64,000 bases of DNA, taken from contig OZ038378.1 of assembly GCA_964036045.1 (NCBI GenBank), forward strand, positions 45,625,827-45,689,826, in the 5' to 3' direction. This DNA is from Eutreptiella sp. 'Long Island Sound 2002' (lineage: Eukaryota; Euglenozoa; Euglenophyceae; Eutreptiales; Eutreptiaceae). Below, piece by piece: positions 1-9,954 of the stretch (positions within the stretch are counted from its first letter, which is position 1; every line of letters begins with the position of its first letter). Below the pieces are notes generated by a model that saw only the letters and a list, made by a program, of their open reading frames with translations, made no database searches and was not told the DNA's origin. The position numbers and the translations under genes were made by a program.

Positions 1-1800
1 CCCGCAGGTGGCCAATGGAGAGATAATGGGTGGTGGCACCAATGAGGCCACTATCAGTATGGAATTCTGGGAGCATGAGCGCTTGAACCGCCCTGATTTG
101 GCGAGAAGAAGCACTCTATCCGGGAACTTCTATGTGGCCGACATTACAGATTGGGATATGGTCATGGGGTATGATTTCATGGTGGGAAACGCTATTGGAG
201 CCCTTCCCCATCGTGCAACGCTGGTCCCGGAAGATGATGACTGCCTTACATGGCTGTCCACGGACTATGCATGCGGATCATCCCAATGGAATGCTGAGGA
301 AGAGGATCGGATCGTCCGAGCGGTGCAACCTGTGGGTGCCAAGCCCAGAGGAGACCGCGGAGTTCAGCTCACGGAGTATGGAATGGCGCCGCAGGTGTAT
401 AACAGGATTATCCAGACGCTGGGAGCCGAAGCGCACGAGACGGACGGCTTTGCTTCCCGGGATGCCTCACTTTTGAGGAAGTGTAGGAGGCATTGGCATC
501 AAGGAGACTCAGCCTGGCACAGGCATTGGGGTTTGAAGGAGTTGGGGCCGATGTATTGGCATGGCTCCCTGGACAATACCAGACGTACGGTGGAGAAGAT
601 CGTCGCGGATAGGGGGAAGGGGATCCTGGTCATAACCAGCATAGGATCTACCCCATGTCCACTGGAAGGTCTCAAGTCGACGCTGGACTCCATCACCCTG
701 AAGGAGATGTCATTCGGGCCAGAGGAGGAGTTGTTCATCGACGCCAAGAGTGTATCAATGCCCTCCCCGGGTCAAGCGTGGGGTACCAAGGATTTCCTGG
801 TGGATGGGGCACAAGCCCAGCCCACGGGTGATGAAGCATTCATCCGCAGGGTTGAGGCGATGCCCATGCGGGTCATGTTTGAGCCAAAGGAGGGGACGGA
901 TCAGCCAATTGATGGCATTGACGTCCTGTCCCACGCCGAGATCGACCACGTCGTCAACTACATGCGGATGGGGATGCACAACCGTGTGGCCGCCAAGAAG
1001 AGGCGGGCCATGGTCACATCTCCGCATTGATGGGATGACAAGATGTTGGTCACCGGCAGGTACGAGAAGGATGAGCTCGTGGCGAGGGTCATGGATCACA
1101 TCGCGGACCAATATGATGGTCCGGTTGGGTCGGACCCGCCGACATGGGATTTTCCAAGAACGGGGGCCGGTGGCGACAAGAACTCGGTCGATGCCGCAAT
1201 CTTCCGAAGATTATCAGTCGGAAGCGCGCCCCACGGCATATCAGACAAGGAGAAGTCGGACTCGGACCCGGATAAGGCCTATACCGCAGTGCAGTCGGTT
1301 GTATCGATACCGAAGCAAGCGACTGAAGAGGCCCAGGAGAACCCGAAGGTCGCCGAGCTGAAGGAGTAGCTGATCAATGCCTATCCGCGGCTATTCAGCG
1401 GCGTCGCCAACAAGAACCCTCCAGATCGTGGGAAGTTTGGCACAGCGAGGATCAAGCTGAAGCCGAACCCCAAGATCTATCATCATCGGGAGTACCAACT
1501 TCAGGGCGATCGGGCCGAGGCCATGAAGAAGTTGTTGGCCAAGTTTATTGAGCGGGGCTGGATCGAACCCTCCGACAGTGAGGGGGCCAGCCAAGCCTTT
1601 ATCGTGCCGAAGAAGGAGAAGGGCGAGTGGAGGTTGGTGGTGGGATACAGGGGTTTGAACGAGCAAACCGAGTACGACTCGTACTCGCTTCCCCTGATTG
1701 ACAAAATCCTCCAGAAACAACAGAAAAAGCGGATCTTCACGGTGTTAGACCTGAAACACGGCTATCACCAGATGCCGCTACACCCGGACTCCAGGCCCTG
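1..1800 (+). pseudogene. Ty3-1 pol, left half: protease end, spacer, start of reverse transcriptase
   Basis: This is the left half of a Ty3/gypsy polyprotein, read in one frame from base 8 and cut by the window edge on the left. Residues around WDMVMGYDFM (near base 170) match the C-terminal flap of a retropepsin; the catalytic Asp lies outside the window. A spacer near bases 540-790 (YWHG, KGILVIT) recalls the Dam-like segment found in some protist Ty3 proteins, which is a weak inference. From about 1373 the reverse transcriptase begins: AFIVPKK, GEWRLVVGYRGLN, and motif A as FTVLDLKHGYHQ (near 1740). The frame has stops TGA at 1028 and TAG at 1367, then ends where a DNA transposon inserts at 1801. 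The downstream half resumes at 12217. It is a dead copy. Confidence 0.9.
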
Positions 1801-1841
1801 CACCTATGATTTTAGCAGCTGTTTTTTCCCAAAATTCAAAA
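1801..1841 (+). repeat. left terminal inverted repeat of the DNA transposon
   Basis: The first 30 bases (CACCTATGATTTTAGC... ending in TTTTTTCCC) match the reverse complement of 12187-12216 perfectly. After that the left arm has four A residues where the right has five, followed by TTCAAAA in both. The outermost CA may belong to the duplicated target TGCA rather than to the element. Confidence 0.93.
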
Positions 1842-1879
1842 AGTCAGCAAAAGGCAGACTTTCGCGGGCAATGACCTAC

Positions 1880-2240
1880 TATTTTGGTTTCTACGGCCCC
1901 AAAATAGGGGGGGGGGGGTTCCTCCTACCCGGATTTTGTCCAAAAAAATCAAAAAACCTGAAATTTGGCCCATTTTGGGGTATTTTTGCCTGCTCTGGGC
2001 TGGTCCTGCAGAACAGTGCTGCACACCAGTGTACCTGCCTATAGAGGATTTTCGACAGAAATTGCCCTTTTGTTGGGATTCTCTTGCCCCAAAATACGGA
2101 TGGGGGGGCTCTTCCCACCCGAGCTTTTTCCTAAACCATCAAAAACCCTGGAACTCGGCCTATTTTGGAGTACTTTTGTCTGTTGTGGGGTGGTGCTTCA
2201 GAACAGTGCTACACACCAGCGTACCTGTATCCTATAGTAT
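1880..2240 (+). repeat. left subterminal repeats, family 1 (two copies, about 185 bp)
   Basis: Two diverged tandem copies share the order: ccccaaaata, a G run, ttcctcctacccg or ttcccacccga, a stretch ending in ggccCATTTTGG or ggccTATTTTGG, and then cagaacagtgct followed by acaccag and gtacctg. One copy ends near 2045, the other near 2236. There is no coding signal. Subterminal repeats of this kind are common transposase-binding zones in large DNA transposons; that role is inferred here. Confidence 0.7.
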
Positions 2241-2339
2241 AGGCACAAAAATACCATGAAAAGAGGTTTTGTACCCAAAAAGACCAAAGGAAACCTTTTT
2301 TCTTTTATTCTGCACGCTCAAAATAGGAGAGGGGGGTTC

Positions 2340-2900
2340 CTCCTACCCGATTGTTCTCCAAAAATACACTGTTTTTGGCCACAAATTGGCAATTTTCGGC
2401 CATTTTTGGACTAAAACTGTTTTTTTTCTGTGCTGACGGCCCTGCAACACCCAATAGGTTGCTCCAATACAATTCCAAACACATTTCACTGGATTGGGCA
2501 CCCTAAGAATAGGGTATGGGGCCCTAAAACTCACGACCCCGGCTAAAAAACACTATTTTCGGCAAAAAATTGGCAATTTTTGGCCATTTTTGGGCGAAAA
2601 CTGTTTTTTTTTGTGCTGACTGCCCTGCAACCCCCGATATGTTGCTCCGATACAACTGCAAACACGTTTCAGTGGGTCCTTTCCGACGCCGGCGGTCGTC
2701 AATGATCTCACAAACCGTTCGCGCAGTCTTTCGGCAAAAAGTTGGCAATTGCTGGCCATTTTTCGGCGAAAACTGATTTTCTTTTTGTGCTGGCGGCCCT
2801 GCAACCCCCGATATGTTGCTCCAATACAACTGCAAACACGTTTCAGTGGGTCCGTCCCCGACCCCGGCGGTCGTCAATGATCCTACAAGACGTTCGTGCA
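2340..2900 (+). repeat. left subterminal repeats, family 2 (three copies, about 180 bp)
   Basis: Three tandem copies contain ggcaattttcggccattttt-like sequence, then aaaactg with a T run, tgctga..gccctgcaac, and ttgctccaatacaa(c/t)..caaacac(g/a)tttca. Copies start near 2385, 2565 and 2740. The second and third copies also share gcggtcgtcaatgatc. They are unlike the repeat family at the right end of the same element. Bases 2900-3171 hold no repeat or gene that I can see and probably include the 3' untranslated part of gene 2. Confidence 0.75.
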
Positions 2901-3171
2901 TTCAAATCCAAGGAACCACCAACGGTAATGAAAACAAAGGACAATCGCAACAAGCCGCACCACTCTGAGCATCTGAGCATCTGGTTCTCTCAATCAGTTC
3001 AACATCGCACAAAGTGCATAATGAACACAGAGCTCAGGCATCTGCACTTCCAGAGATATGATCCTGCCGTATTCACAAACACGGCAATAAATTTAAATCA
3101 CCAAACTCTAAACAGCACAAAGTTCTTTTTTGGGAGAGGGAAAAAAACAAAAGATATATATGCAGGCGCTG

Positions 3172-5010
3172 CTAATAGGGCCGGTACATTGGAAAACCAA
3201 AGGGCTGCATGCTGCTCATGGTCGAACAAAGCTGCTGCATGGGCTGCATGGGCATTTGGAGCTGGTGCATGTTCATGGCTGGCATTGGCATGGCCATGGG
3301 CATGGCAACTGGCATGTTCATTTGCAAAGGACCCATATGCTGCTGCTGGGCCTGCTGGTGCATCTGCTGGTGCTGCTGCTGCTGCTGCACTTGGGTCTGC
3401 ATCTGCATCTGCAGCTGCAACTGCTGCTGCTGCTGCTGCTGCTGCTGCCACTGCTGCTGCTGCTGCTGCTGCTCCTGCTGAAACACCTGCCCAGGGGGGT
3501 TCGAAGACACCTGTTGAGGCACTTGAGACACCTGCTGAGACATGTGCTCTCCTGAATCCCGTTTAACCCTTCCATTTTTTCGGGTATTTTCACTGTTTTC
3601 ACCTTGCCCGCGTTTGCGCTTCAGGGGGTTTGTTCGGTTGTGTTGTTGTTGGGTTGTTTGTTGCAGTGCAGCCAAGAGCCGCTGAACAAGGTCAGCCTCT
3701 TGTTTTACCGTCCCACTGCCCGTCTCTTCCTTCTTTGGCTGTTTACTTGGTGGGCTGTTGTTTTTATGGCCTTTTGGTTTTGGTTTTGGTTTCGGTTTTG
3801 GTGGTGGTTTTGGTGGTGGCTTTGCGGTCGAATTCCGTTTCGGGTTCGGTTTGGGTTTCCCATTGGTAGTGACAGATTCCTTCTTCACCGCTGTGGTACT
3901 GAGGTTTGTGATCTCAGGGAGACGTGTGCTCCGCCGACTGTCCTCATATGCCAGTTCACGCTTGGCCTGGTGCGGACCGCAGGACTGACACCTCTGAGGA
4001 AACTTGAAATAAATGCACTGCCCGGAATACAAACCTTCCATCCAGGTCTTCCCTGCTTCACAGCCCTGCTTGTCAGCCAGGGCAATTTCTCTGAGGCTGG
4101 ATTCTGAAAACCGTAGAAGGGATCTGAAGTCTGCCTGCCCTGCCGTACAGCAAAATGCACAGACGCCGACAACATCCCAGGAAGCCGGATTGGTAGGAAT
4201 CACGGCTAATACTAAAACAGTGACGCCCCGTTCAAGCTGGACTGTCCACCTGCCTGGGAACAGGGGCTGCCCTTTTCGCGACAGACCGGGACAACGCACA
4301 GTGGGCCTCCACAACAGTTGGGTGTGCTGCAGAACCGAAGCATCGCTTAGGCCGTCATACATCTGCACAGTGTCACCGTGCTGCAGGTCACTCCAGGTCA
4401 CACTGGACGGCCGTAAATGTTTGCTGATCCAACAGCTATCGTCGGGCACGAATGGTGCATTTTGCGGATTCGAGAATGGTACAGCAGCAAAAAAACTAAT
4501 GCCTGGACACAACTTTGGCAGCATCCAGTGCTTTTCAACTGGCAGAAACAAAGTGTCACCTGGTGACAGTGACAGAGGGGTTGCGCTGTACTGAATTGTG
4601 TCAAGAGTATGCATTACGCAAAAATGACTGGCCTCTCGGCCCAAGCACACAAGACAAATCATTAGCACGCTCTCCATGTTAGCCAGCTGACAGGGAACCG
4701 GACGATCTGTGAGCGTTATCACTTGGGCAGCACCGGGGCAAGCCATTCCGAGCACAGGGCAGATCCGCTCAAGATGCTTGATGATGTCAGCAGCAGGGAC
4801 TCCACAGGCCCTTGAGCCCCCAGTCACGTCGTACCACAGACTTCTGCCCAATTTTTGAATTGCGTCAATCAGGGGCTTCATCAACGCCAGCGGCACCCCA
4901 TTGGCTCTCTTCAATGGATCCTGTGGACGACAGAAGTGGAGAGAGATACAGAGGGGTACTGAAAATATCAGCATGAATACGTTCCAAAATCTACCCCAAT
5001 CCATAAACAA
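3172..5010 (-). CDS. transposon gene 2: Lys/Pro- and Gln-rich protein, 612 aa
   Basis: I do not recognise the family. The frame is open for 612 residues. Residues 1-29 (MFMDWGRFWNVFML...) are hydrophobic and could be a signal-like start, or an artefact of intron sequence. A pyrimidine-rich tract ending in CCACAG at 4921-4923 looks like a 3' splice site and would start the exon at 4920 with DPLKRANG in the same phase. The middle (to about residue 340) has scattered Cys residues, including CQSCGPHQAKRE. Next come KPKP and PPPKPPPK repeats, a basic stretch with NPLKRKRGQ and NGRVKRD that could be a nuclear signal, polyglutamine coded by CAG runs, and a Met/Gln/Pro-rich tail. The gene starts only 89 bases after gene 1 stops, on the same strand. 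A DNA-binding partner of the transposase is plausible but unproven. Confidence 0.6.
   Translation of the reverse strand: MFMDWGRFWNVFMLIFSVPLCISLHFCRPQDPLKRANGVPLALMKPLIDAIQKLGRSLWYDVTGGSRACGVPAADIIKHLERICPVLGMACPGAAQVITLTDRPVPCQLANMESVLMICLVCLGREASHFCVMHTLDTIQYSATPLSLSPGDTLFLPVEKHWMLPKLCPGISFFAAVPFSNPQNAPFVPDDSCWISKHLRPSSVTWSDLQHGDTVQMYDGLSDASVLQHTQLLWRPTVRCPGLSRKGQPLFPGRWTVQLERGVTVLVLAVIPTNPASWDVVGVCAFCCTAGQADFRSLLRFSESSLREIALADKQGCEAGKTWMEGLYSGQCIYFKFPQRCQSCGPHQAKRELAYEDSRRSTRLPEITNLSTTAVKKESVTTNGKPKPNPKRNSTAKPPPKPPPKPKPKPKPKGHKNNSPPSKQPKKEETGSGTVKQEADLVQRLLAALQQTTQQQHNRTNPLKRKRGQGENSENTRKNGRVKRDSGEHMSQQVSQVPQQVSSNPPGQVFQQEQQQQQQQWQQQQQQQQQLQLQMQMQTQVQQQQQHQQMHQQAQQQHMGPLQMNMPVAMPMAMPMPAMNMHQLQMPMQPMQQLCSTMSSMQPFGFPMYRPY
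3352..3480 (-). repeat. CAG repeat tract coding polyglutamine in gene 2
   Basis: On the plus strand this is an imperfect run of CTG triplets broken by CAC, CTC and CAT units. On the coding strand it gives glutamine runs with interspersed W, L and M. Two blocks of nearly pure CTG (about 3421-3447 and 3454-3471) are the likeliest to vary in length. Confidence 0.85.
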
Positions 5011-5099
5011 TGAAAGATTAGCAACATTAGCAAGAAATGGCCAAAATTAGTAAATCTATCACAAGCCAAGGGATGTGGTGGCAAGAAGGTTGTATACCG

Positions 5100-8000
5100 C
5101 TAATTGTCAGCTGGCAATTTCGGTTCATGCGTGTACCAGAGAGTTGGAGACAGCCAGCCTTGCCTCCACAGCCCCAACCAGAGCCTAACGTGCTTCATGA
5201 TCTCCACCAGCCCCACTGGGCATTTCCCTCGTGGGCGAGAGGGGCGTTTTTGCACGATCTTGGAGTGGGGCTGGTGGACATGCTCGCCCCCCTCCGATGA
5301 CATGCCCACGAGGTTGCCATGTTTGCGTAGCCGGGGGGTGTAGTGCTCCAGAAAGTAATGATTTGGGACTCCAAACCGGCGCAGGGGAAACCTGAGGTCG
5401 CAAAAGAGCTGGTGTGCTTCACGGCACATGTCATCACGCTGGTCAACACCCTCCGGACTCCAGCTGTTCAGCTGGACCATCAGAATCCGCATCAGTTTCA
5501 AATATCGGTGTATTGGGTCCTGCAGAACCTCACCGTTCCGTTTGACTGTGAGACCATTTGCCGTTCGTGGGAACAGATCAGCTAGGGCTTTCCAAAAAGA
5601 ATCCTCCTTCAGGATATCTTTCGTGACAATGTTCCGGGGTGACCAGTCCCTTTTGCCAATAGCTTCTTTGAAAGGTGGGTAGTATGGAAAGCGCGTAAAA
5701 TGTTTCTCCAAAATTGTCTTCAATTGGACAGTGTATTCCTCAGGCAGGTTTGCTCTGGTCCAGAACCACAGGGGGTGGATCACCCCGTTTGCCAACACGT
5801 GATTGTTGCAGTGGTGTACATCATACACGCTGTTGAGGCGACATTTCATGAGGCGAAAGAAGGGAGCGCAGCGTGAAGGGTAGTTGTGAAAATCCAGCAA
5901 AGGCTGCCGTATCCAATCAGGGTGCTTCCAGAGTTTTTTTGAACCATAGCACTCCACACAACAGCAATCTGCTGTTGGTGGAGGCGTCCCTGTGGTTTGG
6001 TAGTAGGCGGCATAATCAGGAGAAAAAACCAGCTCCATGCTTTCACCACCCCAGCCGCTCTCCAACGCCTTCTCAAGGGCAGGAAGCAGGTCCATGCGCT
6101 CAAACTGCGACGAGGTTGTGATGTGATCATCCTGGTCCAGGTATCTCGCAAGGGGAAGTTGCAGAAGGAGTTGGTGTGGCTGACGTGCTTGCGGTAGATG
6201 TACGCTCAGCACCGGGCATTTGCGGCGCCCATACATTTCATTGGCGTCAAAAAAGACGCAGAGCTGCGGGGTTCTGACAGCGTCATGCAGGCAGCCATGT
6301 GCTCTTGCGAGCTCCAAATACAGTGGAAGGGCGGTACTCGGGTCTAGGTACGCACCTACCGGTGTGGTAGCAATCCCCATGTCGGCCGTCAAAAGCTGCA
6401 TGAGTTTGGTCACGCCTGTCCTGTACACCCCCTGACCATTGCCATCATTATTTCTGCGCGCGCAAATGAAATCTTCCCATGTATCATGGGTCGTAAACTT
6501 TGCAATGAGGGTATCCCTCAATTGCTCAAATGTGGCCGGTCTTGCCCTCAGTCTGTCTCGATTCAGTGATCGCTTGACTGCATGCTCCGCAATCAGGTGC
6601 CCGCAATGCAACTGCTTCGCATACGACCTCACAAGGCTGCGTCTGTTGGCCAGAGATTTCTGTGAAAGCTGCCATTCAGGCAGTTTGGGCCGTCCCGGTC
6701 TGGAAGGTTCTAGCATCTTAGGAAAAAAAAACAAAAAACAGCCTACAGCAACGTGGCGTGGTATGCGAAATAGTTGCTACAACGCTGATTGGTGCCTGCA
6801 CCCAAGTACCGCCCTGCCACTGTATTTGGAGCTCGCAAGAGCACATGGCTGCCTGCATGACGCTGTCAGAACCCCGCACCTCTGCGTCTTTTTTGACGCC
6901 AATGAAACCTCGCATGGATCCTGTTCTCTGTTGCCAAGGCTTTGAAGAGTTGCTGATGTGGTGGCCGTTGGACAGGCAGATCATCCTACATTTTGCTGAG
7001 GGGTACAGTGACAGGAATGCAAAAACCTTGAGATGCTCTGTTTGCTTTCGGCTGAATGGTGGAGGCGGTGGAAGAGCGATAATGTCGGGACCCTCGCTTT
7101 CGATCTTGCGCTCTGATGCCGTGTTGACGTTTTGCGCTTGGCGGTTCTCGTGTCGCTTCTCTGCTTCCTCCCGTTCGGTGCGCTCCTGAAGACATGCAAA
7201 AATCTAAATCCTATCTCCGTCAATTGGAAAGAAATGAACACGATAGGTATGCACAGAATCAAGAGAGCGTTACTGCAGAACTTTGCATGGTTACCTTTTG
7301 CTGTTGCTCCTCATCCCCTTGCTTTTGACGCTTTGCCGCCTCCGCCTTCTTTCTGTCCGCCTCCTCTCGTTCGGTGCGCTCCTGGCGACATGCAAAAAAC
7401 AGAATCCTATCTCCGTCAATTAAAAAGAAATGAACTCGATACGTATGCACAGAATCAAGAGAGCGTTACTGCAGAACTTTGCATGGTTACCTTTTGCTGT
7501 TGCTCCTCATCCACTTGCTTTTGACGCTTTGCCGCCTCCGCCTTCTTTCTGTCTGCCTCCTCTCGCTCGGTGCGCTCCTGGCGACATGCAAAAAACAGAA
7601 TCCGATCTCCGTCGATTGGAAAGAAATGAACACCATACGTATGCACAAAATCAAGAGAGCGGTACTGCAGAAATTTGCATGGTTACCTTTTGCTGTTGCT
7701 CCTCATCCACTTGCTTTTGACGCTTTGCCGCCTCCGCCTTCTTTCTGTCCGCCTCCTCTCGTTCGGTGCGCTCCTGGCGACATGCAAAAAACAAAATCCG
7801 ATCTCCGTCAATTGGAAAGAAATGAACACGATACGTATGCACAGAATAGAGAGAGCGGTACTGCAGAAATTTGCATGGTTACCTTTTGCTGTTGGTCCTC
7901 ATCCACTTGCTTTTGACGCTTTGCCGCCTCCGCCTTCTTTCTGTCCACCTCCTCTCGTTCGGTGCGCTCCTGGCGACATGCAAAAAACAAAATCCGATCT

Positions 8001-9780
8001 CCGTCAATTGGAAAGAAATGAACACGATACGTATGCACAGAATAGAGAGAGCGGTACTGCAGAAATTTGCATGGTTACCTTTTGCTGTTGCTCCTCATCC
8101 ACTTGCTTTTGACGCTCTGCCGCCTCCGCCTTCTTTCTGTCTGCCTCCTCTCGTTCGATGCGCTCCTGGGGACATGCAAAAATCAAAATCTGATCTCCGT
8201 AAATTGGAAAGAAATGAAGACGATACGTATGCACAGAATCGTGAGAGCGTAACTGCAGAATTCCGTGTGCGCTCCTGGAAGGTTACCTTTTGCTCTTGCT
8301 CCTCATCCGCTTGCTTTTGACGCTTAGCCGCCTCCGCCTTTTTTATGTCCTCTTGTGCTCTGTCTCGCGTCTCCGCTTCCTCTGGTTCGGTGCGCTCCTG
8401 GGGACATGCAAAAATCAAAATCCCATCTCGGTCGGTAGGAGAGAAATTAACGCGATATGCATGCACAGAATTGAAAGACCCTAACTGCACAACTTTGGAA
8501 CGTTACCTTTTGCTGTTGCTTCTCATCCGCTTGCTTCGGTCGGTGCGCTGCCTCCGCCTTTTTTCTGTCCTCTTCTGCTCTGTCTCGCCTCTCCGCCTCC
8601 TCCCGTTCGGTGCGCTCCTGGGGACATGGGTTCTCTGCCTTTCTGGGCTTCTCAACCTGAGTGGCACGAAGTTACACAAAGCACCGAACTGTTGGCCTAT
8701 GAAGCGTGTCCCACCGGCCGAAATCCCAGCCAGCGATATTCACGGGTTGTGCCACCCATGCGGTGGGGTGATGGTCTATGTGTGAGTCACAAACATTTAA
8801 TGCACCGCAAGCAACAACATCAACAAGCATTGAACAGCAATAGATGCCTGTCGAATGCTGCTCATTGATATGTCCATAAGTTTGAAGCTCACTTGCAGTT
8901 TGTGCGGTGGAAACAGCTTTTGGATTGTGAAGCCTCCAGTCTTACTTCTGTCCTCAAGCGCTCGAAGAATCTCTGGTATCGTTTTGGAACTCATACCGCT
9001 AACACACAGGTTCTCGCAGAGTTTGATCAAATAATGTTTTGAGTAAGCACTTGCCTGCTTAAACAGCTCCATACGCGTCATATGCTCAGTTGCTTCGGCT
9101 ATTCTTGATGCCAACGCTTCCTCAGACACATCGGGTGACCTACTCTTTTTGGTATACTTCCTCAACTTTGGGGGCTTTGGTTTAGTTTTCTTGTTCTTTT
9201 CCTTTTTGGCTTTGGGTGTGCCACTTGCGCCATCCTCCGAGTTGTCGCCATCGTCACCATCGTCCTCATCATCACTACTTTCATTTTCCGAGCTCTCATC
9301 AGAAGGTGCCTCGCCGTAGTCGGATGTTTCATCACTCGGGACGTCACACCCATCGTTGAAGAAGGCAGGCAATCCAAGAGGAAGGGTTGGGAGGACGTCA
9401 GCGCGTTTAAACCAATAGAAGTAATTATTTGGGAACCTCATGCATAGGTCGTTCTTGTTTGGTTCCGGTATTTTTTTCGGTATAATCAGCATTCCGTACC
9501 AAAACAAGACCCGCTTTTCACCGGTTTGCACATTGGTGGACATGCCACATTTGATGTAATTGAAGGTCCCGACTTCAACACTTTGGTCTTCCTTAAGACA
9601 ATGCCCTGCAAGGAGCCTTTCTAGCTCCGGGTCCAAACTTTCGCAATTTTCCCATGCTCCGCCTTCTCCTTGTTCCGCCGCATCTTCCACGTCCCCCTTG
9701 CCTATATGACAATCGGCAGGCACCCAGGCTGGCATGTCAGGCTTTGGAATCACAACCTTTTTCTTCTTGGAAGGAGCCAT
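5100..9780 (-). CDS. transposon gene 1: ten-exon gene with a repeated coiled-coil exon, putative transposase
   Basis: I built this model from open frames and splice signals. Exons are 9780-8893, 8617-8507, 8397-8287, 8165-8079, 7969-7883, 7773-7687, 7577-7491, 7381-7295, 7185-7027 and 6716-5100. Every intron is GT-AG and phase 0, giving 1106 residues with no stop. Exon 1 (296 aa) has a basic N-terminus (APSKKKK), a conserved-looking core (RVLFWYGMLIIPKK), a Ser/Asp/Glu-rich stretch and a Lys/Pro-rich stretch. Exons 2-9 each start ERTE(R/P)EE and form a charged coiled coil. Exon 10 (538 aa) has Cys/His clusters (CCCVEC, HHCNNH), acidic candidates in VFFDANE and a late SSEGGEHVH, which resembles an RNase H-fold transposase layout. 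That role is inferred from position in the element. A stop-only reading of exon 10 would start at 6734. Confidence 0.65.
6236..6355 (-). repeat. inverted duplication, arm 1 (inside exon 10)
   Basis: This stretch codes DPSTALPLYLELARAHG through VFFDANE on the minus strand. It is repeated in reverse orientation at about 6791-6906. The central 95 or so bases differ at only about three positions. Confidence 0.88.
6791..6906 (+). repeat. inverted duplication, arm 2 (inside the last intron)
   Basis: A plus-strand copy of part of exon 10, located in the 310-bp intron between exons 9 and 10. In a gene 1 pre-mRNA the two arms would pair over more than 100 bases with a loop of about 430 bases. Confidence 0.88.
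7027..8617 (-). repeat. tandem exon array (8 exons, 196-bp core period) inside gene 1
   Basis: Eight consecutive exons start CAG|GAGCGCA, and the first seven end AAG|GTAAC. Exons 2 and 3 are 111 bp (37 aa), exons 4-8 are 87 bp (29 aa), and exon 9 keeps the same start but runs 159 bp into new sequence. Introns between the 87-bp exons are all 109 bp and nearly identical, so exon and intron were duplicated together. Each unit is a multiple of three in phase 0, so gaining or losing a copy leaves the frame intact. The module reads ERTEREEADRKKAEA and ends in QQQK. Confidence 0.85.
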
Positions 9781-9954
9781 TGCTTAGCCCTGTGGGTTGT
9801 ACCAAAGGGAAGTCACATTTTGTCGCCATGCATGCTCCCATGACCATTCGTTCACCCTTAGTTCACTATCTTTTCACCCTTTGCTCACCCTACCTAGGAA
9901 GGCATAATACACACAAAAAGCACGCAACAAGGGCATGAAGGCAGTAAGACAATC
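9781..9954 (-). promoter_or_regulatory. probable promoter and leader of transposon gene 1
   Basis: The only unique sequence between the gene 1 start codon and the right repeat array. It contains TCACCCTTTGCTCACCC-type repeats on the plus strand. No clear TATA box is visible, so the promoter could lie in the array itself. The assignment rests on position only. Confidence 0.35.

Noticed and set aside
7132-8785. Plus-strand open frames of 60-150 codons over the exon array
   Set aside because: They are antisense shadows of the repeated exon-intron unit. The minus-strand reading has conserved splice sites and an unbroken phase.
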